Shown here piece by piece: positions 1 through 5,682 of a stretch of 7,715 nucleotides of DNA; within the stretch, counting starts at the first letter, position 1, and the number at the start of each line of letters is the position of its first letter. Both the position numbers and the translations under genes were made by a program. This DNA is from Flavihumibacter sp. Its GTDB lineage: Bacteria; Bacteroidota; Bacteroidia; Chitinophagales; Chitinophagaceae. The stretch lies in the NCBI GenBank assembly GCA_025455285.1, contig JALOMU010000057.1:1-7715 (forward strand). The letters are read 5' to 3'. The notes under the pieces were generated by a model. It made no database searches and had not been told where the DNA came from. It saw only the letters and a program-made list of their open reading frames with translations.

Positions 1-180
1 GGTACAGTTGTTTTCATAAGTGGACTTTTTGGACAAAGGATCTGGTTAACTACTAACGCCAAACTATAGAAAAAATTCTAATTATTCTACCCAGTTACCA
101 TTAAATATTAGAAATTAGTATATTTTCATTTCCTCATTAGTAGATATCCGAGAACCTTAGAAATACCTTTTCTCAACCAC
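1..180. other. AT-rich intergenic region without a complete gene
   Basis: I see no supported complete gene, RNA gene or repeat here. The stretch is AT-rich and full of stops. One minus-strand ATG at 17-15 reads M-K-T-T-V before the window ends, so a leftward gene could begin here. About 43 bases upstream of it, at 68-60, the minus strand reads TATAGTTTG, one base longer than the Bacteroidota -7 consensus TAnnTTTG. With only five codons visible this is a suggestion, not a gene call. Its position just past a minus-strand terminator would suit a new transcription unit. Confidence 0.4.
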
Positions 181-214
181 AATAAAAAAGGTCGATACCC
201 TTAGGTAACGACCT
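181..214 (-). terminator. Rho-independent terminator after the small lipoprotein gene
   Basis: Read on the minus strand, AGGTCGTTACC, loop TAAG, GGTATCGACCT is followed at once by TTTTTTATT. The arms lie at 204-214 and 189-199 and pair over 6 + 4 bases around one A-A mismatch. The T-run is at 188-181. A hairpin plus T-tract in this orientation is the standard intrinsic terminator layout. It lies about 75 bases past the stop of the gene at 289-498, with a second hairpin between. On the plus strand no T-run follows, so it should work in one direction only. Confidence 0.75.
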
Positions 215-220
215 CTTATC

Positions 221-270
221 CAATCGTTTAAAGAATGCCATCCTGAGATCAGGACGGCCTCTAACGATTG
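221..270 (-). other. Long imperfect hairpin in the 3' untranslated region
   Basis: CAATCGTT (221-228) pairs perfectly with AACGATTG (263-270). Inside lies a second stem: GCC (237-239) with GGC (256-258), then a mismatch, then TCCTG (241-245) with CAGGA (250-254), closing on a four-base AGAT loop. The hairpin begins 18 bases after the stop codon of the lipoprotein gene and ends 6 bases before the terminator stem. It could protect the 3' end of the mRNA, act as part of a double terminator, or belong to a small RNA released from the 3' UTR. No conserved RNA family was recognised. Confidence 0.5.
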
Positions 271-288
271 CTTGCCATATGAAAATTC

Positions 289-498
289 TTATTTTTTCAG
301 AGAATCAACAGCAGCTTTAGCGCTGTCAACAACAGCAGCAGTAGTAGAGTCGATAGAAGCTTTAGCGCTATCAGCAGTAGCTTCAACAGCAGAAACAGTA
401 GAATCTACAGTAGCTTCAGCAGCTTCAGTTGCAGTTTCAGCAGCATTGTTACAAGCAGCGAAAGCGGCGATAGCCAGTACGAACAGGACCTTTTTCAT
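289..498 (-). CDS. Small Ala-rich repeat lipoprotein (69 aa), function unknown
   Basis: The 69-residue product starts with a lipoprotein signal: MKK, a hydrophobic stretch from V4 to A15, and a lipobox ending FAAC with Cys16 as the probable lipidation site. The mature part is almost entirely Ala, Ser, Thr, Val, Asp and Glu. The pair Asp-Ser recurs at residues 32, 43, 50, 58 and 65, spaced 11, 7, 8 and 7, often followed by A/T and a Val or Ile a few residues on. This spacing suggests an amphipathic helix or coiled coil, in the general style of Lpp-like or LEA-like helices. It ends in LKK. I infer a helical protein anchored by lipid in the envelope; a structural or stress role is a guess. The gene is monocistronic, with its own terminator, and is divergent from the sigma factor gene. 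The leader before ATG is A-rich with no Shine-Dalgarno sequence. The opposite strand is open over the same stretch because of the repeat composition; that frame has no plausible protein. Confidence 0.75.
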   Translation of the reverse strand: MKKVLFVLAIAAFAACNNAAETATEAAEATVDSTVSAVEATADSAKASIDSTTAAVVDSAKAAVDSLKK

Positions 499-634
499 TT
501 GTTCTTCGTTTTGTTTTGAATGAATGATTTGACATTTATACTGGAATTGAAAAAAGGTAACCTGTCATCTTAAAAAAAAATCAAGATTTTTTTCAGGGTT
601 ACTATTTGTTAATTTGGGTATTAAATACTGAATA
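499..634. promoter_or_regulatory. Divergent promoter region, lipoprotein / sigma factor
   Basis: These 136 bases lie between two divergent starts (498 minus, 635 plus), so both promoters should be here. On the minus strand a GGTTACC at 562-556 is followed after 15 bases by TATAAATG (540-533), a possible -35/-10 pair for the lipoprotein gene. On the plus strand TTAATTTG (609-616) resembles the Bacteroidota -7 element TAnnTTTG with one mismatch, but I find no convincing -33 element and its distance to the GTG start is short. A 20-base A/T-tract inverted repeat (574-593) and an 11-base palindrome GTATTAAATAC (618-628) just before the sigma factor start are candidate regulator or bending sites. 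The exact promoter placements are weak. Confidence 0.45.
574..593. repeat. A-tract/T-tract inverted repeat in the divergent promoter
   Basis: Nine bases AAAAAAATC (574-582) are mirrored as GATTTTTTT (585-593) around an AA spacer, within longer A and T runs. The spacer is too short for a good RNA hairpin, so a DNA-level role (curvature, UP-like element or a dimeric regulator site) is more likely than a terminator. No regulator is identified. Confidence 0.5.
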
Positions 635-1204
635 GTGACTTCGGATCCGATAGAAAAAGCATTATTAGAAGGATTGGCCAGGAATGACAGAGCCGCTACC
701 ACTACCCTTTACAGGGAGCATTTCGGAATGATTCAGGCACTGATTCTCAATAATAACGGAACAGTGGATGATGCCCGGGATGTTTTCCAGGAGGCTATGG
801 TAGTATTGTATGAAAAGGTGAAATCAGGCGAATTTGAATTGAGCTGCCAGCTTAAAACATATATTTATAGTATATGTAGAAGACTCTGGCTTAAAAAGCT
901 GACTCAAAAACAGCGGTTTCTACCGGAATTAGAAGGAACAGACTCATGGATTGCAGTAGAAGATGATTTGGAACATTTTGAGCAGCAGGACCAGGCATTT
1001 CATTTGATGGAAAAAGCAATGAACAGCCTGGGAGAGCCCTGTAGAAGTTTACTGGATGCCTTTTACCTGCAAAAAAAATCCATGCTTGAAATCGCCTCGG
1101 TTTTTGGCTATACCAATGCCGATAATGCCAAGACCCAGAAGTATAAATGCCTTACCCGATTGAAAAAAATATTCTTCGCCCAATATAAAAACCTGGAAGT
1201 ATGA
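635..1204 (+). CDS. ECF-type sigma-70 family RNA polymerase sigma factor
   Basis: This 189-residue protein directs RNA polymerase to a specific promoter set. Region sigma2 spans about residues 23-91, with DDARDVFQEAMVVLYEKV (45-62) matching the core-binding helix, and the -10-reading segment continues through LKTYIYSICRRLWLKKL. An acidic linker (about 100-120) leads to sigma4 at about 125-182, whose helix-turn-helix reads SMLEIASVFGYTNADNAK and ends in QKYKCLTRLKK, a form common in Bacteroidota ECF factors. There is no sigma3 domain and no C-terminal extension. The start is GTG: TGA lies in the same frame two codons upstream, and the next in-frame ATG would cut into sigma2. There is no Shine-Dalgarno sequence. 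The stop overlaps the next gene's ATG as ATGA, pointing to translational coupling with a membrane protein that has an anti-sigma-like N-terminus. By analogy with other ECF systems it may activate its own operon; its targets cannot be read from this window. Confidence 0.92.
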   Translation: MTSDPIEKALLEGLARNDRAATTTLYREHFGMIQALILNNNGTVDDARDVFQEAMVVLYEKVKSGEFELSCQLKTYIYSICRRLWLKKLTQKQRFLPELEGTDSWIAVEDDLEHFEQQDQAFHLMEKAMNSLGEPCRSLLDAFYLQKKSMLEIASVFGYTNADNAKTQKYKCLTRLKKIFFAQYKNLEV

Positions 1205-2295
1205 GAGAAGACATGCAGTTACTGGAGGCCGTTGAACGTTACCTGAATCACCAAATGAGTCAGGAAGAAAAGCTGCATTTTGAACAATTGCGTGCTTCCA
1301 ACCCGGAAGTTGATCATTTGGTTGTTGAACATCAGCTCTTTCTCCAGCAAATGGAAAATTTTGGCAACCGGAAACAGTTCCAGAGCACGCTGAATGAAAT
1401 CCATAATGACCTCGTAACTAAAGGTGAAATCAAACCGGTTCAACCTAAAGTAAAAGTCATTCAACTAGTTGATAAGTATAAAAAAGTGTTTGCCCTGGCC
1501 GCTTCTATTGCCGGTATTACTGCATTGGCGATTTCCGGACTGGTAACCTACTTCACGCCCAAAAGCAACCCTTCCGATATAGCGCAGCTTAAAAAAGAAA
1601 TCAATACGGTTAAGATCAGCCAGAAACAAACCCAGAATGAAATCAATACCCTGAAACATGCACCAAATCGTCCGGCTACCCCCGGAAAATTCGGTGGTAC
1701 CGGATTCCTGATTGACGGAAAGGGCTACCTGGTTACTTCGGCTCATGTGGTTTCGAAGGCTGACTCTGTATATATCGTGAATACAAAAGGAGAATATTTC
1801 AAGGCAAGAACCGTTCACGTTAATGATCATACCGATATCGCTATTCTGAAAATTGAAGATCCCCGTTTTGAGCCGGTTCGGCATCTTCCTTATGGCATCC
1901 GCAAAGCAAAAGCGGATCTTGGTGAACAAATCTTCACGCTTGGTTATCCCCGTACCGAGATCGTTTACAATGAAGGATACCTGAGTGCCAAAACCGGTTA
2001 CAATGGAGATACCGTAACCTACCAAATAGCAATTTCTGCCAACCCTGGTAACTCAGGTGGACCAATCTTCAACCAGCACGGTGAAGTGATTGGTGTACTC
2101 AGCGGCAAACAGGTTACTGCTGAGGGTGTCGTTTTCAGCAGCCAGAGCAAAAACATTTTCAGAGCCCTGGATTCACTCAAACAGGATAGCAGCACAACTA
2201 TCCGTATTCAGAGCAACTCTTCTGTTAAAGGAATTGACAGGGTAATGCAGATCAAGAAGATCGAGGAATGTATCTATAATGTAATGAGTTATTGA
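1201..2295 (+). CDS. Membrane-anchored trypsin/HtrA-like serine protease with anti-sigma-like N-terminus
   Basis: The 364-residue protein has four parts. Residues 1-75 are cytoplasmic and helical; AVERYLNHQMSQEEKLHFEQL, then NPEV, follows the pattern of the N-terminal helices of anti-sigma factors (y-L-x-g-x-m-s-x-e-E-x-x-x-F-E). It has no Cys, so it is not a zinc-binding ZAS domain. A single transmembrane helix lies at about 97-118, with KYKK before it. A short coiled coil follows at about 125-153. The protease domain covers about 164-325: His182 in TSAHVV, Asp212 in HTDIAILKI and Ser285 in GNSGGP form a complete catalytic triad. The domain should sit in the periplasm. There is no PDZ domain; a 40-residue tail (about 325-364) ends the protein. 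Coupling by ATGA to the ECF sigma gene suggests that it holds this sigma factor at the membrane and that the protease acts in sensing or release. That is inference; it could instead be an envelope quality-control protease merely co-expressed with the sigma factor. Its stop region overlaps the convergent DUF1080 gene by 7 bases. Confidence 0.88.
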   Translation: MREDMQLLEAVERYLNHQMSQEEKLHFEQLRASNPEVDHLVVEHQLFLQQMENFGNRKQFQSTLNEIHNDLVTKGEIKPVQPKVKVIQLVDKYKKVFALAASIAGITALAISGLVTYFTPKSNPSDIAQLKKEINTVKISQKQTQNEINTLKHAPNRPATPGKFGGTGFLIDGKGYLVTSAHVVSKADSVYIVNTKGEYFKARTVHVNDHTDIAILKIEDPRFEPVRHLPYGIRKAKADLGEQIFTLGYPRTEIVYNEGYLSAKTGYNGDTVTYQIAISANPGNSGGPIFNQHGEVIGVLSGKQVTAEGVVFSSQSKNIFRALDSLKQDSSTTIRIQSNSSVKGIDRVMQIKKIEECIYNVMSY

Positions 2296-3017
2296 GCCGG
2301 AAGCGGTTTCAGCCTGATATTACGGTACTCCACCCACATTTGCGGTGCTACATGGAGTTGCAATCCCAGTAAACCAGTACCAGCTCTATTGACAGTGTCA
2401 GCATCCAGCAAAGCACTCATTTTTTTCCCATTGATAAAGTGCTCATAGCGGAACCCAGCTGCTTTGATCACCAATTCATTCCAGTCATTGGTTTTTATCG
2501 TATTCCGGAGTTCCTCCTGTGAACCCAGGCTATCCAATACAATAGGTCCTACACCTGTTTTAAATTCAACGGACTCTCCTCTTTTCGCCAGAAAACCACG
2601 ACCCCGCTCTTCATAGTTTTGTCCGGTGTAGGTATTGGCGCCATCAATATCTGCCTGGTATCCTTTAAGTGCATAGCGCAAATCTGGTACTTCCTGGCTC
2701 CTGTATTGAACCCCACTATTCCCCTGCTCACTTATCCTATATTCTAATGTCAACTCAAAGTTCGCTGGTAATTCACCGGTATAAACCAAAAATGTATTGT
2801 ATTCCAAGGGATGTTCCGGCCTTACTTCTCCAAAAATAGATCCATCCCTGATTTTCCAGTAGCTGGTATCTCCTTCCCAATTGGTAAAACTGACTCCATC
2901 AAAGAGTAAATTCGACTTTTCCTCTTTTGCTGCTGGTGTAGCACATCCTGCCAAAGCAACCATACCAATTAATAGCCCAAAAGCTGAGCGCGATCCGTTT
3001 CTATGATACATCTGCAT
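2289..3017 (-). CDS. DUF1080 (3-keto-disaccharide hydrolase family) lipoprotein
   Basis: The 242-residue product has a lipoprotein signal (hydrophobic stretch about 12-24, lipobox LAGC, Cys25). A single DUF1080 domain fills about residues 35-238. Family landmarks are LLFDGVSFTNWEG (37-49), YWKIRDGSIFGE (53-64), FELTLEYRISEQGNSGVQYRS (87-107), GYQADIDG (119-126), YEERGRGFLA (135-144), NDWNELVIKA (177-186) and the closing LQLHVAPQMWVEYRNIRLKPL. The fold is a concanavalin-like beta sandwich. Members are associated with hydrolysis of 3-keto-glycosides, the step after C3 oxidation of a sugar; the substrate here is unknown. It is the last gene of the operon: its ATG lies one base after the stop of the cytochrome/propeller gene, so translation is probably coupled. 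A second ATG two codons in is an equally possible start. The 3' end overlaps the protease gene on the other strand, and I see no terminator for this operon. Confidence 0.9.
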   Translation of the reverse strand: MQMYHRNGSRSAFGLLIGMVALAGCATPAAKEEKSNLLFDGVSFTNWEGDTSYWKIRDGSIFGEVRPEHPLEYNTFLVYTGELPANFELTLEYRISEQGNSGVQYRSQEVPDLRYALKGYQADIDGANTYTGQNYEERGRGFLAKRGESVEFKTGVGPIVLDSLGSQEELRNTIKTNDWNELVIKAAGFRYEHFINGKKMSALLDADTVNRAGTGLLGLQLHVAPQMWVEYRNIRLKPLPAQ

Positions 3018-3018
3018 C

Positions 3019-5682
3019 TTATTTTGTTCTGAATAAACTATCCTCCCGGTTTCCTCCTGCTTTCAGGTACGCCAGTAAATCCTTTAATTCTTCTGCATTC
3101 AGACGGTTTATCATATTGGGCAACATGGGAGAAATTTCTGATAACCGGGTTCGAACTACTTCTGCTTTGGCGAGTACCCGATGTTCCTGAGGCGCAAACG
3201 GATTCTGCGCAATCGTATAGCCCTTTTCATCCTCTTCAATCAAACGCCCCATTACTGTTTTGCCAGTTCGCAAATAGAAAACAGTTGCACCATACTGATC
3301 AGAAATGGATTTACTGGGTTCAATGATCGCTTCCAGCATATCATGATAGGAGAATCGGGTACCCAACTGCGTTAGGTCGGGACCGCTAACTCCTCCCTCC
3401 CCTTTCATGGTATGGCAGGAAGCACATAAGCTGGTTACGAAGAGTCCCTGCCCTCTTTCAAAATTCCGATTACCCATTCCGCTGTCTACATATTTCATAG
3501 CATCATCCACTGTCCAATCACGGCCTGGTCCCTTTGGTTGAACTGCTTTTCCGGATTGCGCCACAACGGGTCGATTGGCAATGGAATCGCCGGACAACTC
3601 ATTAAAGTAAGCAAATCTGTTTTGGGGAACACCACGTAGCGCCTGCTTTCTGGCCAGGTTGATAAAACCAGCATAACTATGTCCGCCCTGAAATTGAAAA
3701 GCTTTTGCAAACCAGGCAAAATATTCCTTTTGCAGAGATTCGTTCATTCCTTTGCCGACCTGGCTGAGCACCGTAGCATAATAGGTTTGATTTTGGGGCG
3801 GAAATTTAGCCAGTGTACCTGCTATTCCCATCCCGTAATCCGGGTTGCGCATGATCAGGTCTTCCGAACTGGTAAGATTTTCTTGTTCCACCCATCCTTC
3901 TTCCTTAGGCTCGAGTAGTAATTTCAGCGTGTTCTGAATGGCAGCGGTATCTCCCAGGTAAACCAGCAGTTTGCTGAGCTGGCGATTGTATAAGGGTTCT
4001 TTTGGTAACGGAAAAGTTGAAGCAAAATATGCGGCCAATTCTTTCCTGGTTGCCTCACCTGGTTTTGCAGACCGGCTTAAAAAAAGTTCAATTGCCCGAA
4101 TCAGATCTAGTTGCTGTTGCCGATCCAATTCACTGAAAGGAATTTTGTTCAGGATGTTTTTGACAAGGTCCCAATCTGTACCAGTTCCTGCCTGTTTGGA
4201 AATGGCAAGAGTTGCCTGCACGAGTTTAGAGGGCTGGCTACTTGCATTCACGGTGGTTATCCAACTTGCCTGCGGAGATTGTTCCAGGATTTTCCTGGCT
4301 GCAAACCGGATACCGGCATCTGCATGATCCAGGTTGGCCCAGGCCAACGTTCTGCCTTTATCATCCGGATTCACGTGAAATGCCTCCAGTTCCCGACGCA
4401 GCGCATTTTCAGGAGTAATTGCTGATTTGGCAACTGATTCCTTTTTCAGGTGACCATCACCGTAATAAACCCTGTAAAGATCAGACTCAAGACGCCGGCC
4501 ACCGGTTAGAAAATACAGCGCACCATCCGGACCAATTACACCATCTGTTAACGGTAAGGGAGAACCTGAAAGAAACTCTTCCCCCTTTGCCGTATAACTG
4601 CTGCCTGATGGCGTTGGCCAGATTGCATAAATTATTCCAAAACTCCAATCGAAGGCAAACAAGGCCTGGCGATATTTTTCCGGGAAGGCTGCATCCTTAC
4701 CGGATACCATATTCGTTGGTGAACCCTGCCCGATATTTAAAACTGCCGGACGTGAATCAGCAAAGGAAGGATGCCATTTAGCGGTGCCAGGCCGCCAGCC
4801 AAATTCACTGCCACTCGTTACATGACATATTCTTGTTGGCCTATACCATGGCGTACCCATATCCCATTCCATATCGGAATCATAGGTAAACATATCACCT
4901 GCATCATTAAAGGCAAGATCAAATGGATTTCTGAACCCGGATGCATAGAGTTCCCAGTCATTACCGGTTGAATCTACTTTAGCAATCCACCCACCAAGCA
5001 TGCCTACCGAATTATCATGTCCATTTGGATCCCGCAGCAAAGGAATCAAATTATCCAGCTGAGCATCCGGAGAACTGCGATAGGTTTTCATATCCGGCAG
5101 TTTGGTGAAATTCCCGGCAATAACATACAGGGATTGCTGATCCGGAGCCAATACTATAGAATGAGGTCCATGTTCTCCCTCTCCTTCTAATGCTTTTAAT
5201 AAGGTAACGGAATCATACTGATCATCGTTATCGGTATCCCGGAGCCGGTACAGCCCACTGCTTTTGGGATAACTGCTATCTCCGCCATGATTTACCATTA
5301 CATACAAACTATTGAATGCATAGAGTAACCCATGCGCATAACCGAAATTAAAATTATCGACACGCAAGGGTTCTGCAACTACTTTGCTAGCCGTATCACC
5401 TATATCGGGAATGCTCATACGATACAAACCGCCATACTGATCAGAAGCGATCAATCGTCCTTTATTATCAAAGGTCATGGCCACCCAGGAACCTTCACCC
5501 TTTTCAGATGGACCAAACAAGCGTTCTGCACGAAACCCCTCCGGCAATTGCAAGGCTGCCAGTTTAGGATCAGATGGAGTAGTATATTCTGGAGTTTTAT
5601 CTTTACAAGCTGCGAATCCTAACAATACAAACAGCAATAAGAAGAAACCGGTACGGTTATACATGCATTCAAAAATTTTCAC
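3019..5682 (-). CDS. Lipoprotein with beta-propeller dehydrogenase-like, helical-repeat and C-terminal cytochrome c domains
   Basis: The 887-residue protein begins with a lipoprotein signal (FFLLLFVLLGFAAC, Cys26). Residues about 40-410 form a six-bladed propeller like PQQ-dependent sugar dehydrogenases and the 'membrane-bound dehydrogenase' domain of Verrucomicrobia and Planctomycetes: LPEGFRAERLFGP, SGFRNPFDLAFN (248-259), GSEFGWRPG and DGVIGPDGALYFLTGG (380-395). D149-x-D151-x-D153-x3-D157 resembles a calcium loop. Residues about 420-690 look alpha-helical, as in HEAT-type repeats. Residues about 740-876 match the Pirellula/Verrucomicrobium heme-binding domain: CASCH (Cys753, Cys756, His757) attaches heme c, and Met853 or Met857 may be the other ligand. 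I infer an outer-membrane or periplasmic oxidoreductase that passes electrons through its own heme. The longest frame starts at GTG, overlapping the DUF1501 stop as GTGA; ATG at 5664 gives a shorter, more typical signal (MYNRTGFF) and may be the true start. Confidence 0.88.
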   Translation of the reverse strand: MKIFECMYNRTGFFLLLFVLLGFAACKDKTPEYTTPSDPKLAALQLPEGFRAERLFGPSEKGEGSWVAMTFDNKGRLIASDQYGGLYRMSIPDIGDTASKVVAEPLRVDNFNFGYAHGLLYAFNSLYVMVNHGGDSSYPKSSGLYRLRDTDNDDQYDSVTLLKALEGEGEHGPHSIVLAPDQQSLYVIAGNFTKLPDMKTYRSSPDAQLDNLIPLLRDPNGHDNSVGMLGGWIAKVDSTGNDWELYASGFRNPFDLAFNDAGDMFTYDSDMEWDMGTPWYRPTRICHVTSGSEFGWRPGTAKWHPSFADSRPAVLNIGQGSPTNMVSGKDAAFPEKYRQALFAFDWSFGIIYAIWPTPSGSSYTAKGEEFLSGSPLPLTDGVIGPDGALYFLTGGRRLESDLYRVYYGDGHLKKESVAKSAITPENALRRELEAFHVNPDDKGRTLAWANLDHADAGIRFAARKILEQSPQASWITTVNASSQPSKLVQATLAISKQAGTGTDWDLVKNILNKIPFSELDRQQQLDLIRAIELFLSRSAKPGEATRKELAAYFASTFPLPKEPLYNRQLSKLLVYLGDTAAIQNTLKLLLEPKEEGWVEQENLTSSEDLIMRNPDYGMGIAGTLAKFPPQNQTYYATVLSQVGKGMNESLQKEYFAWFAKAFQFQGGHSYAGFINLARKQALRGVPQNRFAYFNELSGDSIANRPVVAQSGKAVQPKGPGRDWTVDDAMKYVDSGMGNRNFERGQGLFVTSLCASCHTMKGEGGVSGPDLTQLGTRFSYHDMLEAIIEPSKSISDQYGATVFYLRTGKTVMGRLIEEDEKGYTIAQNPFAPQEHRVLAKAEVVRTRLSEISPMLPNMINRLNAEELKDLLAYLKAGGNREDSLFRTK

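Noticed and set aside
67..118. TAGAA/TTCTA and CTAATT/AATTAG inverted repeats
   Set aside because: They are short, AT-only pairings in an AT-rich stretch with bulges, expected by chance.
272..523. Plus-strand 83-residue open frame rich in Ala, Ser and Val
   Set aside because: It is the antisense of the repeat lipoprotein gene. The repeated GCT/AGC-type codons keep the opposite strand open. It lacks a signal, domain or leader, whereas the minus-strand frame has a clear lipoprotein signal.
1465..2025. Minus-strand 186-residue frame inside the protease gene
   Set aside because: The plus strand encodes an unmistakable protease with an intact catalytic triad; the antisense product shows no recognisable domain.
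2295..2308. AGCCG-GAAG-CGGTT stem-loop after the protease stop as a terminator
   Set aside because: Only five pairs including one G-T, and just three T residues (2307-2309) before C; too weak to call. It also lies inside the DUF1080 coding region.
3971..4425. Plus-strand frames of 118 and 104 residues inside the propeller/cytochrome gene
   Set aside because: They overlap each other and lie antisense to a well-supported coding region, with no domain or start context of their own.
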